Source: Podaxis mareebaensis (Eukaryota; Basidiomycota; Agaricomycetes; Agaricales; Agaricaceae). Taken from it: a DNA stretch of 56,819 nucleotides. Below, one piece after another: positions 31,585 to 43,554 of the stretch. The notes below the pieces were generated by a model, which saw nothing but the letters and a program-made list of their open reading frames with translations, ran no database searches and was not told the DNA's origin. The DNA lies in NCBI GenBank assembly GCA_018524725.1, contig JAEUWP010000280.1, positions 1 through 56,819 of the forward strand, read 5' to 3'. Each line of letters opens with the position of its first letter. Positions within the stretch are counted from its first letter, which is position 1. The position numbers and the translations under genes were made by a program.

Positions 31585-33947
31585 ATGGGGAACTCTGAGT
31601 CAACGCTACAGATATACCAGAATGAGATCGACCAGAGCATAAAGGACAAAATCCAAGAGAGTGCAAGGCAAGAATATGGGGCCGCAATGAGCCAACAGAA
31701 TGTCAGAAGGTTTCACCCCCTCTTGCGTATCCTGATTCTAACACGATGTCATCTCTAGGTGGCCCAGTATGTCGCAGCCGCGACGAATGGAGGAACGGAT
31801 TTCAAGGCTATAGAAGTAGCATCGAACAACCTGATCGACATTTTGATGAAGTTGCTGATCATAATCTCGTTCCCGATTAACTTCGGATACTTGTACAACG
31901 ACAATCCTGCTTCCTGCAAACCGCCCGGGGCCCTCGGAGACTCGAAGCCCATTTCTAGCTTTTGCAGCATTAGTACCCCACTCGGTGGCCAGATCCCCGA
32001 ATACCTGGGGGCTGGGATATTTAGGTAAGCTTAGCTCAGCTTACAGCGTGAATTTCTCTAAATAGAATTATCCTCAGTAAATTGGGCCTGCCGACATGGG
32101 TTGAGCGTAGGCTCAATTTTCCGTGTTCGTTCCAATCCATAAGTGACAATGCCATCAGGACAAGCCACGGCAGACTTAGTCGAGACTTTTACCACGCTTG
32201 TAAGTGACAGCAAGGAGCCTGTTTGGAAGAGTGTATCTATGACACGGGTGTACGACTCTGCTGTCGGAGACCAAGGCGATTGGAAAGTTGATGCCTTGAT
32301 TATATGTGTGGGAGGTGCCCTCACGTTCGACGGGCTTCGTGCCGGTTTCACCATGATCTACTACCTGGGCGTACGTGGTCTTCCCATTAATGTCACAGGG
32401 AGTTAATCAACTCTACTCGGCAGGTTTTCTATCCAGTCCAGTCAGACAGTAAATCTATCCGCGACGGTATTCGCCGTGACGCCTTTGCTTCGGCTGCAAA
32501 GCTGGCTGGTGGCTCTACGCCATCTACAGATGCACAGCTCTCAGATACACTCAAGCGAAGTGGCACAACCACATTCCAGAGCAAGTTCGGCTTCTCGTAC
32601 GGTTCAACACCACCGGAATCCTGGCGCGCTGAAGGCGTGTCATCCGCATATCTCAACTCGAACACACAGTTAATGTACCTCCCAATGCTGAACCCCGGTC
32701 AGGAGTATCTGAGCACCTCGATCGAACAAGGACTCTTCAGGTGAGACTTGCACCTCGTTTCATGCCCGATCTTAAGCATTGTATATTTATCTACAGCGGG
32801 CTCGACGTACCGGTTCGGTCTATCAAGAGTAAGATAATATGGCTCATATTGTAATTCACCCATATGCCCATGACGGTTGTGTAGAGGAGGGCATCGACGA
32901 CTTGACCGCAGACTTCCAGAGAGTCCTATCCGGATCAGCCCAGAACTCCTGGGTCACCAGCAGCATCGACCGTCTTTACCACCCGGCCGATCCAACTCTC
33001 AATCCTATCCGCCAAAAGAGCATCCTAATGTCTTGGTATCAGTACAAGACGAACTCGAATGGGTTAAAAATCCCAGCTACATATATCTTTGTGCAGACAG
33101 TGAGTCAGCTTATTCGCCACCTATCATTATTGATGGACCACATTGCCAGATGTTCTATGAAGAGCTTCCAGCTGAACAGAGAGCTATGAGACGTCTCTTC
33201 CAAATTCTTTGTGACAAGATACGTCAAGAGCTCCAGGTATGATCACATTCATGCAATATTTATGTTCTTTCTTATGATGAATGTCCTCCCAGAAACCGCC
33301 TGTGCCGGATGATGACTTACTGAGCCTCAAGGCAATGCTCACTGAGTATGCGGGCAAGAAGTTCCAATCTAGCTTTGGGTTTGCCTATAACGGCAACCAA
33401 TCCAATCCTCCTGACCGGAGACCCGGAGGTGCTGTTAAGGGGTATGACGAACTTCTTCAAACAAAAAACTTCCCGACTTCAGCGGAAGAAGTGGAGAAAT
33501 GGCTTGATGCTGAGGTTTTCCAGTGCGTTATACATCCCCAGGCCCGAGGACTTCATACTGACTGATGCTATAGGAAGGACAGTCTTACGTTCCCCGCGTT
33601 TGCGAACAGTATGTAGTTTTTTACATCCTCAGCATAGTTCTCAGCACGATTTTAGACAAAATCTGGGAAAAGATACGCGACGACGTAGTCGGGTTTACGA
33701 AACTAACGACGTCTGACGATTGGTACACTGCCAATAATAGCACTGTCTACCGACACCCAGACGGAGGGACGAATATCAAGCAGTACTCCCAGTACGTGTA
33801 CGCAATTGGAGAGCTCGAACTGGATGGTGTGAAGGTCATCAGGGTCTACGTCTGTTACCTTGGCGTAAGTCGTAGTCTGGATTGCGTCAAATTCCATAAA
33901 GGCTAATGACCAAGTAGGTTTATTGCGGAACTTTAAAGACAAGTTGA
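31585..33947 (+). CDS. Uncharacterised protein (~595 aa) with internal repeat, unit B copy
   Basis: Twin of the gene at 25439 with the same exon layout, ATG 31585 (MGNSESTLQIYQNEIDQSIK) and TGA at 33945-33947. All donor and acceptor pairs checked are present: for example GTAAGC after GIFR/S, GTACGT after YYLG, GTATCA...CCAG in the 43-nt intron near 33037, GTATGA after RQELQ. Intron 1 here ends ctctag, and an unspliced frame would stop, so it must be spliced out. Substitutions are many but mostly conservative (for example TFTTLVSDSKEPVW versus VVTKLVNDSKEPIW). No stop or frameshift was found, unlike the neighbouring duplicated RPN8 and BRR2. This is strong evidence of a real gene under constraint. 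Function unknown. Confidence 0.75.
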
Positions 33948-34208
33948 GGGAACAGGGATGAAAGTTGCACTATCAATCTAAGGGGCTAGGATAGTCAGGA
34001 ATGGGCGTCTTGGCGACATGATGTTGTCGTTTTACGAAGTGAAAGGAAGCGTATTCATTTCAAAAATATACGTATGTCAAGTGACTTCCGTTCCGAGGAG
34101 AAACAGTAGTGCCGCATCGGGCATTGATATATGCCCACACTAGGAACTGGCCCACTAGGAGACGTTTTCTTGTCCACGAAACAGTGCGCTATGTCTATCC
34201 AAACCCCG

Positions 34209-34697
34209 TCACTGCCGCCCACAAGGCATCTTCTGTCTTGTCCATCTTCGGTTCCGAGATGAGTCTACGTGACTAAGAAAAACCAATTGGTGGAGCTCTT
34301 GGATACTCAGAGCTACGACTTTATCCAAGTTTTCATCAAGAATCGTGATGCCATTGTCCGGTATACGAGGCTCGTGCGCAGTAATGCTGACGACCACGCC
34401 AACGTTGAGGCGGTGGTGAGAGGGAGGGGTGTTGGTTGGATCTGCGCGGGATAATCCTTCAAGGCACCATTCGCAGCCAGGGTAATCTGAGTCCTCGAGG
34501 CAGACAATCGTCTTTCTCCCGCGCGGATTCACTTCGTTCATGACTGTGGGAGCATCCTCAGACCGCAGTTGATATCTCGTTATCACTAGCACGAGATAGC
34601 GTCCCTCTGCTTTTCCAGGCTCTTCTCCAGGCTCTTCGCCCCCTAGAGCCCCGAGCTCTGTAGGAAGTTTAGGACATCGTCCGCAAGTTTCTCTCAT
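34209..34697 (-). CDS. Possible 162-aa hypothetical protein, unit B only
   Basis: A minus-strand frame with ATG at 34697 (MRETCGRCPKLPTELGALGG), a Glu/Gly stretch, then YLVLVITRYQLRSEDAP and PRGRKTIVCLEDSDYPGCEW. It lies in the roughly 0.6 kb that unit A lacks. There are two CxxC-like spacings (CGRC; CEWC) but no recognised domain. It may be an exon of a longer gene extending toward 35113, or noise. Confidence 0.3.
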   Translation of the reverse strand: MRETCGRCPKLPTELGALGGEEPGEEPGKAEGRYLVLVITRYQLRSEDAPTVMNEVNPRGRKTIVCLEDSDYPGCEWCLEGLSRADPTNTPPSHHRLNVGVVVSITAHEPRIPDNGITILDENLDKVVALSIQELHQLVFLSHVDSSRNRRWTRQKMPCGRQ

Positions 34698-35172
34698 GGT
34701 AATCCTACTTACTGATATGGCAATAATTGGTGGCGGCTTGGTTCTATGGGACAGCTATTCCCGATGATGTCGAATGTTGGGGGTGGAGGGTTAGCGGCAT
34801 CATCTCCACCTTGATGCTCCTTCTCGCTGCTGCAGTTTTGCATGCGAGCGAGATGATGCGGAAGAAACAGATGCAGTTGGAACTGAACTCTTTGAACGGG
34901 TATAGTCGTGTAGATATTCACGCATAATGAAGTTATAGCGTTCATTGAAAACTGATACACAACGTTGAAAGCCGCTAGAAATATCAAACCGTCTTCTATA
35001 CAAGTTCCAGCATGTGGTAACTTAATGGCATATTCGATGCTGACTAACCAGGTCACGTTCCCACGCATTATGACTCTCGGTGTTGGGAAAGTGGATTGGA
35101 AATGCACTGGCATCAGCTCTTTACACCTTCACACCAGCCACAACACGCCCTCCTTTCTAGACTTGGTTCATA
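34698..35172. other. End of duplication unit B and SF3B2 promoter
   Basis: 34840-35037 matches 28165-28380 of unit A. 35038-35172 is unique and immediately upstream of the SF3B2 ATG. No TATA box obvious. Confidence 0.5.
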
Positions 35173-37342
35173 ATGGCAACGGCTGTTGCAACAACGCCCA
35201 CGCTCAACGGAGACGCGACTATCAATGGGAAACCAAAAATCAAGTCAAAGAACCAGCTTCGGCGGTTGAAGCAGAAGCAGAAGAAGGCAGCGGGAGCATC
35301 AGGGAGGGAGTCGGTCGTGAGTCGTTTTCTGCTTCTTCATTCAGATATTAGGTCTCTGATGATTGTCCTCTTGTATTCACCCCGCATTAATCATTTATGC
35401 GTTTGTAGAATGGCGATACCACCGACACGGAAAGTGTGAAGAGGGAAGACGAGGAGATGCCTCTCGCTGCAAATACAAGTGCTGAGTACGTCTCGGAGGA
35501 GATGGATGTAAAGGGGAGCGGCTTTGAACAGTTTGCAGAGGTGTTCGCGCGATTCCAGCTTCCGCCGGAAGAGTCACCGGTGCGTTTCGTCATTCTAACA
35601 TCCCCATAGCCTTTCTTACGAATTCAACAACTCAGGTTGCGAAGAGCGAGCCAACAAAAGGCGAGGTCATATACTCCGACGATGACATGGAATCCGCCGG
35701 GGATTCGGACGCGGAAACCAAAAAACCTCTGTCAAAGAAGAAACAACGCAAAATGAACCGTCTAACCGTTGCGGAGCTCAAACAGCTTGTGAAGAAGCCT
35801 GAAGTGGTGGAGTGGACAGATGTCACTGCCGCAGACCCACGATTACTCCTTCATCTCAAATCATACCGTAACACCGTCCCCATTCCGGCACACTGGTCGG
35901 CAAAGAGAGACTATCTACAAGGGAAGAGGGGTATCGAGAAGCCTCCTTTCCAGCTGCCTTCCTACATTGCCGATACGGGAATTGCGACGATGCGGGATGC
36001 GGTAAAGGAGAAGGAGGCGAATATGACTCTGAAGGCGAAGACGAGGGAGAGGGTGCAGCCTAAGATGGGAAAAATTGACATCGACTATCAGAAACTGCAT
36101 GATGCTTTCTTCAAGTATCAGACGAAACCGCCCGTGACGGGCTTTGGAGAGATGTGAGTTCTTGTCGAGTTGCACCTCGTCGAAGTTAACATGTGCGGCC
36201 TAGGTACTACGAAGGCAAAGAGTTCGAAACTTCATTGAAAGAGAAGCGACCAGGCGATCTGTCACCTGAACTAGTGGAGGCCCTGTCGATTCCTCCGCTC
36301 GCGCCTCCTCCTTGGCTCATCAGTATGCAACGATTTGGCCCACCCCCGAGCTACCCTACGCTGAGGATACCTGGGTTGAACGCACCTATTCCCGAAGGGT
36401 GAGTCAATTCAACGCGCGTTGGTTATGTATAGATACTGATTTCCCTTCAAGTGCACAGTGGGGTTTCCACCCTGGTGGATGGGGCAAACCACCGTTGGAT
36501 GAGTACAATCGACCGCTTTACGGTGATGTGTTTGGTGTATTGCCGAAGGTGACTGACACTGGGGTGAGTCCGGGTCTCTTTGCTATATTTCCCGTCCAAG
36601 AGCGCTCATTGTAATTCTAGTTGGGCGAACCTGTTGACAAGACACCATGGGGTGAGCTCGAGCCGGAAGAAGGTCCGTACCGTTTCCACCCTGAGATACC
36701 GAAACTGACATTTATGACGTCTCACAGAAGAGGAGAGCGAAGAAGAAGAGGAGGAATCAGAGGAGGAAGAAGTTGCCGATGTCTCGATGGAAGGAACCCA
36801 AACACCATCCGGCCTCGAGACACCGTCAGGCATGGCCAGCGTCGTTTCGACCGTTGCTGGAGGCCTTGAGACACCTGATTTCCTCGAGCTTCGCAAAAAC
36901 GCAAGGCCGTCAACGGATACGGAAGACTCGGGTCCGAAAAGTTTGTACCAGGTTGTGCCGGAGAAACAGGCGAGTGTACGTGGACTCATGGGAAGCGAGC
37001 GTGGCTACGACGTGTCTGCTGTTACTGGTGGCGCAATTCCTGTACTGGGTGATGAACGTGGCAGCAAGGTATGTTCTAACAGCGTTAGTTGTCATGAACT
37101 CTCGCTGATAACACTCGTCTAAACAGAAGAAGAATGGTGTTGATGTATCACTTGATGCATCTGAGCTTGAGGGTCTGACTGAGGATGAGTTGAGACGGAA
37201 GTATGATGCGCATGCGAGAAGTAATGCTGGTGTACCGGGGAGCAAGGAAGACTTTTCTGACATGGTTGCGAAGGAGATGGCGAAGAAAAAGCAGAAGATG
37301 GAGAGGGAGAAGGAAGGGAAGAAGGACAAGTTCAAGTTCTAG
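35173..37342 (+). CDS. SF3B2: Splicing factor 3B subunit 2 (SF3b145/SAP145, yeast Cus1)
   Basis: A U2 snRNP SF3b subunit that helps anchor U2 at the branch site. Exons 35173-35316, 35409-35579, 35636-36153, 36204-36398, 36452-36563, 36621-36672, 36728-37068 and 37127-37342 give 1749 nt and 582 aa with intact frame. Family blocks: KSKNQLRRLKQKQKK, SDDDMESAGDSD, KKKQRKMNRLTVAELKQLV, VEWTDVTAADPRLLLHLKSY, VPIPAHWSAKRDYLQGKRG, FQLPSYIADTG, LRIPGLNAPIPEG, WGFHPGGWGKPPLDE, RPLYGDVFG, an acidic EESEEEEEESEEEE run, and the C-terminal KKKQKMEREKEGKKDKFKF. Normal for a fungal orthologue. It borders duplication 1 and its 3' half is repeated at 41546. Confidence 0.94.
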
Positions 37343-37943
37343 ATGTGCAGTTCGTTTCATGTCGGTTTTCTCTGTTCGCTTTTGTAATGTATTTTCTGGC
37401 TGAGTCTTGGAGAATGAGAATGCTGGTGGTGTATTCATGCTTCGTACATGCTAGCTCGCGCATTGACCAGGTCTGGTTCCAGTCTCACGTTGGGCTCTTC
37501 TCACTGAGCGTCCTGTATCCTCCATACAAGCCGTTTAGTTCATCTCTCCCCTCCCGGGCAACAGCCCTCGGTGTCCACAAGATCATAAGTAGCTTTCTCA
37601 CAGGCCCTAGATTCACGCCGGACTGCAGGCTCAATGGGCATCCCATGATGTGACTGGGATATGGTGAGATGCCGTGACTAAGTCGATTTATATCACGGGT
37701 CATTGTCAGCAGTAAGACTAGACATTGCGAATCGGATATGCTCGACTGAATCAGCCCGCCTTCAAGCTTCAAGAAGGATCATCAATTCAAGCAATCTTGT
37801 GGGACCAAAGTATCATACATCACGAGTCTCTCGACCTTATTCAAGAACATTCCTCCGCATCGGCTCGAGCTGTACATGCAATTTCCTCACGAAATACTAA
37901 CAAAACCTTGGAGGGGACATAGTATACCCCGCCACAACTTCCA
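37343..37943. other. Convergent 3' intergenic region, unit A
   Basis: Between the convergent 3' ends of SF3B2 and the DUF6534 gene. Partly conserved in unit B. No gene supported. Confidence 0.5.
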
Positions 37944-40009
37944 TTAGTCGAGCCTTGGCGAAGAATGATGCTGGGCCGGGCACGGTGGATCGATGACCAC
38001 TCCATCAGTTATACTTCTCCAGAAGGCCGACGGAGGAGAGTTGTTCTGCGTTCCTTCCTTTGCTAGGTTGGTTAACCTTAGCGAGATGCTCTCGGGTTCT
38101 TGAATAGCTTCTCGACACCGTTTGCGATCATTGATTCTGCGATAATGAAGATGAATGCATGGGCAAGGAACTATGGCTTGGACGGAGGACTTACACGGCT
38201 AACATGGTAATCACGTAAGCTAAAAAACGAAAGGTTAGCCAGCTTAAAGGACGGAGGCGTTGAATTCATGATTACTTCGTGCGCGGATCAGGTAGACGGC
38301 TACACCTATGTAGCTACCCCAGAAGAGAGTGTACTAGTGGACAGGTCAAGGGAGCCCGAGTTGGATAACCAGTAAGTACACCACGTACTGTTAACAGGTA
38401 GAGAAGCGTCGAAATCCTGTTACAGTTCAATATGATCAGTATAGGATTGGAGACGAATCTCAGAATTATTACCATAGAATTAGACCTGTGCTTACAGTCC
38501 AGTAGATGAGATCTCGGACGACCCGTGTGGTTCCTCCCCTTCGGAATGCGAAAAGAAAAATCACATGAGATGAGAAGGAAGCTGGATTGAATGAGAAACA
38601 CGTACCGTTTACGGACTCCTCGACTTCGGTGATAAAGCATCCAAATCATTGTTCCGGCAATGATCCCATCTGAGAGGATCTTGAGGCCAAATGAGAGAAT
38701 CAACCAGATCTGTCCATTTTGTGGGATCAAGACAAAACGGCGAAAGTTTGGAAAGAGAGCATACGCTGTGGACCGCGTTCTCGGGATAGCATGCGGTCTC
38801 CATCCTATATCCATGCTATAGGTAAGCAAGGTCTTCGCAAACGCTTGACAAGGGGACCGACATTCCATATAGGTACTCTGGATTGTATAAGAACTTAGAA
38901 GGGTGTCGGAAGTCAGAAGCATTGACTTACTCAGATTGCAACCTGAAGTTCAAGCAAAAAATCAAGCACAGATTAGGTTGTCAACTAGCGGCTGTACTTG
39001 TTCAACCAGCTCACCTATTGAAACAATATAGGGGATGAACTAAATGGGATCAGACTTGGTTCATGCCTCAAGCTCCATACAAGAACATACTGCGAGGACA
39101 GCTAAACGTTTCTTCTCTGCAACTAGGGATCACTGTCAAACTCAATACGGACCAAGTGACAAAACCCATACATCGCCACATGCGTAAAATGAAAAATCTG
39201 TCCCAGGGTTTGTGTGAGCAGACAGATTAAAATTAATCTGTGGCTTACAGTTCAACAAGCAAGCAAGACAGCTCCTAACAGTTGGAGGAGGCTCAGATTA
39301 CTCTGATTAAATATAAGAGCCCGGAATCACTTGCCGTAACCACGAGCAGCGCCTGCGACAATTCGTCAACTTCGAGGATCAAAGGGAGTCGAATGGGTCA
39401 AACGCACAGTATATGCCCTTCAACAGCACAACCAGTAAACAACGGGAGTTGCGCCAAAGACTGAACCTACCAGAAATTGCACCATATAAACTCACGAGTA
39501 TTCATCCCGACCCCCCGTAGGACCAATGCGCGATACCCGACTACAATTTCCCAGACAAGATTCATTATATCAACCTGTAGGACCGCAAATAAATGAAGAT
39601 TAATAATGGGAAGCTGGGAACCTTGTTACTGACAGCCCATACAACACCCATCTATTGAACATTGAACTTCGGCATCTGAAGATGTGAAGATAGAAAGAAA
39701 CTCACGAAAATCTTGAATAGTAGAGGGTCTCCGGGGTACGATCGAAAATACCACACCATCTGGCTGCATGATATTCCAAACATCCTGTCATCAGGGATCA
39801 TTGTTGAAGCAGGGAAGCAGGCAGAAAGCATGTGAACGTCGTCGTCAGTGCGCTAGTACAAGGAAAGGAAGTCATGGTATCAACTGTACTTACACATATG
39901 CGAAGCTTCCACCAATGCTCAGCATGCCATAAAACGCGTGCACATTAAGCGGTCCAAGATCATAGTTGGAATTTAAAGGAACAACCGGGGTTGAAGACGA
40001 CACTGACAT
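37944..40009 (-). CDS. DUF6534-type multi-pass membrane protein, copy A
   Basis: This family of about seven-helix membrane proteins is expanded in Agaricomycetes; function unknown. ATG 40009 (MSVSSSTPVVPLNSNYDLGP) leads into LNVHAFYGMLSIGGSFAYV, the family's usual N-terminal helix. Exon 1 ends at 39894 and exon 2 runs 39784-39706 (SQMVWYFRSYPGDPLLFKIF). Later pieces: VDIMNLVWEIVVGY (about 39570), IWLILSFGLKILSDGIIAG (about 38690), the DLIYWTVSTG-equivalent helix, SYIGVAVYLIRAR (about 38300) and TMLAV joined to NDRKRCREAIQEPESISL, ending PRLD and TAA at 37944-37946. Many small exons make the full model uncertain. The loop after the last helix is hydrophilic, as in the family. Confidence 0.72.
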
Positions 40010-40479
40010 TGCCGCTGGTCGCAGCGGGTGGCTCGAGAGTCTCGCTGGGGGAAATGAGCCGTTAGAAAGGTAAAGTTTAGAGAAAGGGGGGAGCTTAAGA
40101 AGTCGCCTTTAAGCATGTATAGTCCGGATCTGAGCATTAGACTGATTACTTCGTTGTATAGAAATAAACACACCGCATAGCCTTATTTCCATTATAAGTA
40201 TTAATTCAGGGCCGAGTGAAGTTGAAAATATTGTCAACCGTCGTCATCAGTCAAAAGCGAATGCAGGCATATACGTTGCGTCCTACCCGTTGTAATAGAT
40301 GTAAAAAGGGCATAGCCAGTCCGGCAACGAAAGCGATGCGGTTTAGCCATGGCGCCGAGATACAGTCCCACCTACTTAATGCTGCTGTTCACGTTATGGA
40401 GTGAGGCACCCCCCTCTTAGGTAAATTACAGTCCCTGCAAACTTATGTTATCATTCTCCTGCTATAGAATCTTGTCGAA
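40010..40479. other. Promoter region of DUF6534 copy A and end of unit A
   Basis: Aligns with 45610-46060. No gene. The frame at 40216-40404 has no family signal. Confidence 0.5.
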
Positions 40480-41545
40480 TGGGCTCTTACGGACTTGTTT
40501 CAGTTCACATTCACTTGTTTACTATTCACTCTTGCGACTTCACAGCCATTACATAATCATAGTATTACGACGCCACACATGCTCTGTAACAGTGTTGCGT
40601 CCGGGAGTCTAACCCCAAACGTCCCAGCATCCAGCAGAGCTGCCATCCCAGGCTGACCCCGCACTTTACACAGGTTGCTCGGGGCTTCTCCTAAGATGCA
40701 CCCCTGGCTGGCACAGGTTGGGACCGGCTAGGAGAGCGGTTGGGTGCACAGTGGTTTCGACCCTGCGAAAGGTCTCGTCAGAGGGCTGTCGCTACCCTGA
40801 CCGCTGGTCCTTCCAGGGTCACTCAGGGTTAGTCTCCACTAAACGTACTGGGGGGTAGGGCTGGTGATTGAGTGCCGTCGAGGTCAGCTACAGCTCGCCT
40901 CGAAAATTGCACACTTGGGACCCAGCTCGAAACAGCGAGGCGAAACCGAGTTGACCTCGGCGTGCTAAAGAGTCTTCTCTTCGAGAAAGGAAACATGTAC
41001 CCAGCGATTGCAATTGACTCGGTTGTCACCGTTTTGGTGTTTTACAGTTTCTCAAAGGTAGATTCAATTCAGGGAGTCTCGGCTTCATCTCGGATGATCT
41101 TGTTGAACTGGTACTCGATGCCGACGACGATGATTCCACTGATCCCGAATATTTGACTTGAGAAACACTGTTTGCGCTTGGTCTCTAGTCTATCTTTTTG
41201 TTTAAGTATTTTTTATATCATTATATATTTAATCTGCCAATGCTATTGGCTGGGAAGCAGATGACCTAGAGCCGCCGAGGTTTCCATAAAAACTCGACGG
41301 CACGGGGTGTGACCAAAGTGTCACTTCACTGCCTCACCCCAGCTCATCGCCATCAGATCCCCCGAAGCTTATCTTCAATATATACACGGGATCTGCCATA
41401 ACGTTACCTAAAATATCCTGTCACTTCAATATCGTGGGGTAGCCCTTGCAAGTTGGGTGTGTGGTTTTCTCTCTACTTATTATTTCTCTTTCTCCCGTAA
41501 CATCTTCCACCCATGATACACGTCCTAGCGTAAGCGACATCATAT
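40480..41545. mobile_element. Unclassified inserted element between duplication-2 units (possible solo LTR or MITE)
   Basis: About 1.07 kb unique to the junction. It is GC-rich on the left and has inverted pieces: ggagtctaaccc (about 40600) against gggttagtctcc (about 40827); a hairpin at 40874-40961; and GTGCCGTCGAG (about 40872) against CTCGACGGCAC (about 41298). A frame from 40872 to 41156 has no homology I recognise. One possible LTR reading is TGTAACAG (about 40582) to CCGTAACA (about 41502) with TG...CA ends, but no 5-bp target duplication is evident. Class uncertain. Confidence 0.45.
40874..40961. repeat. Nested inverted repeat (long hairpin)
   Basis: Outer arms gccgtcgaggtcagct (40874-40889) and agttgacctcggc (40949-40961) with two mismatches; inner arms ctcgcctcg (40894-40902) and gcgaggcga (40935-40943). 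Loop about 32 nt. As RNA it would form a two-step stem. Confidence 0.7.
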
Positions 41546-42805
41546 TGGGGAAAGTTGATATCGACTAGGAGAAACTACATGACGTTGTCTTCAAGTATCA
41601 GACAAAACCACCCGCGACGGGCCTTGGAGGATTGTAAGTTCTTGTTAAATTGCACCTCGTCGAAGTTTACATGTGCCGCTCAGGTATTATGAAGGCAAAG
41701 AGCTCGGAACGTCATTGAAAGGGAAGCGACCAAGCGATCTGTCACCTGAACTAATCGAAGCCCTGTTGATTCCTCCGCTCGCGCCTCCTTGGCTCATTAG
41801 TACGCAACGATTTGGCCCACCTCCGAGCTACCCCACACTGAGGATACCTGGGTTGGATGCGCCTATTCCCAAGGGGTGAGTCAATTCAACGCGCGTTGAT
41901 CATGTATGGATACTGATTTCAATTCAGGTGCACAGTGGGATTTCCATGATTGCGAAAACCACCGTTGGATGAGTACAATCGACCGCCTCACGGTGACGTG
42001 TTTGGTGTATTGCCGACGGTGGCCGACACTGGGGTGAGTCTGTGTCTCTTTGCTATACTTCCCGTCCAAGAGTGCCCATCGTAACTCTAGTGGGCGAACC
42101 TGTTGACAAGACACCATGGAGTGAACTCGAGTCAGAAGAAGGTCCGTACCACTTCCGCCTTGAGATACCGAAACTGACATTCATAACGTTTACAGAAGAG
42201 GAGAGCGAAGAGGAAGAGGAGGAATCAGAGGAGGAAGAAGTTGCCGATGTCTCGATGGAAGAACCCAAACACCATCCGGCCTCGAGACGCCGTCAGGCAT
42301 GGCCAGCATCGTTTCGATCATTGCCGGAGGACTCGAGACACCCGATTTCCTCGAGCTCCGCAAAGGCGCAAGGCCGCCAACGGATACGGAAGACTCGGGT
42401 CCGAAAACTTTATACCAGGTTGTGCCGGAGGAGCAGACGAGTGTACGTAGACTCATGGAAGCGAGCGTGGCTACGACGTGTCTGCTGTTACTGGCGGTGC
42501 AATTCCTGTACTTGGTGATGAACGTGGCAGCAAAGTATGTTCTACAGCACTGGTCGTCGTGAGTTTTCGCTGATAACACTCGCCCAAACAGAAGAAGAAT
42601 GGAGTTAATGTATACTTGGTGCATCCGGGCTAGAGGGTCTGACTAAGATGAGTCGAGACGGAAATATGATGCGCATGCGAGAAGTAATGCTGGTGTACCA
42701 GGAAGCAAGAAAGACTTCTCCGACATGGTTGCGAAGGAGATGGTGAAGAAAAAGCAGAAGATGGAGAGGGAAAAGGAAGGGAAGAAGTACAAGTACAAGT
42801 TCTAG
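41546..42805 (+). pseudogene. sf3b2: SF3B2 3'-half pseudogene
   Basis: Lacks exons 1-2 and most of exon 3. It retains RYYEGKELGTSLKGKRPSDL, LRIPGLDAPIPKG, VDKTPWSELESEEG, an acidic run and KKKQKMEREKEGKK (about 42748). Damage includes TAG replacing CAG in the exon-3 remnant (41568), a deletion in the WGFHPGGWGKPP exon (about 41945-41960), and frame changes near 42460 and 42620. Splice sites are largely kept, so it arose by genomic duplication. It cannot make SF3b145. Confidence 0.9.
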
Positions 42806-43554
42806 ATGTGCAGTTCGTTTCAGGTCCATTCTCTGACCGCTTTTTTAATGTTTTCTGGCTGATTATTGGACAATGGGAATGCTGGTGATGTATTCAGGCT
42901 TCATATTTGACGGCTTGCGCGTCGGCCGAATCTGGTCTACCGGTCTCCCCGTTGAACCTCCTGTCGAATGCCCTGCACCCTCCTAAACCGTTTTGGCTCA
43001 TTTTCTCCTTTGCTCATGCAATGGCCTTCGGTGCTTACAATATTACATGCCGCCTTCCCAAATGACTTAGATATACACCGGATTGCGGGTGTAATGGACA
43101 TCCCATCATTTTCCTGCGATAGGGCGAGTTACGGTGACTGAGTCAAATCATACCATAAGTCATTTTGGCAGACGCAAAACCAGATACTGCAGGTCGCTTA
43201 TACTCGGCCAGGTCAGCCCGCACTAAGATCATTAACCTGAATAAACTGTGCAGCCAAAGGATCGCAAATGCTTCAGCTTTGGTCAAGAACATTTCCCATT
43301 CATCCGCTCGAATTATTCGTGCAATTTCCTCTCGAATCACCAACAGAACTTGCAGGGGATCGATTGCTTATTCATGAAAGCTACTTCAGATAGGTGCATT
43401 GCAGAAACGAGGGATCGTAAACGAGTCATTTAATATGAAACAAGAAATGAAATAATTCAACCAGTCAGCCCTTTGGCGGATTCCCTGCTATATATTCGCT
43501 ACTACACCCAGCGGTACAGCGAGGGGAAAATGGTATATCCCACTGCAACCTCCA
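42806..43554. other. Convergent 3' intergenic region, unit B
   Basis: Counterpart of 37343-37943 with about 150 bp more. No gene supported. Confidence 0.5.

Larger units (their letters stand above)
28391..35037. repeat. Segmental tandem duplication 1, unit B
   Basis: Head-to-tail copy of 20719-28384. Differences: RPN8 truncated at its 3' end by the junction itself, two deletions (about 0.7 and 0.6 kb) inside and after the BRR2 relic (near 30745 and 30950), and about 0.6 kb at 34200-34840 without a counterpart in unit A. It ends about 135 bp before the SF3B2 start. Confidence 0.87.
36055..40470. repeat. Segmental duplication 2, unit A
   Basis: From within SF3B2 exon 3 (about 36055) through the DUF6534 gene and its promoter to about 40470 the sequence recurs at 41546-46060. 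Similarity is clear on every line but lower than for duplication 1 (many substitutions in the intergenic part), suggesting an older event. Confidence 0.85.

Noticed and set aside
40580..40850. Telomerase RNA, SRP RNA or RNase P/MRP RNA because of the structured GC-rich sequence and the ctaaccc / gggttag pieces
   Set aside because: A telomerase template needs about 1.5 repeat units (only about one is present), and no SRP or RNase P signature could be aligned by eye.
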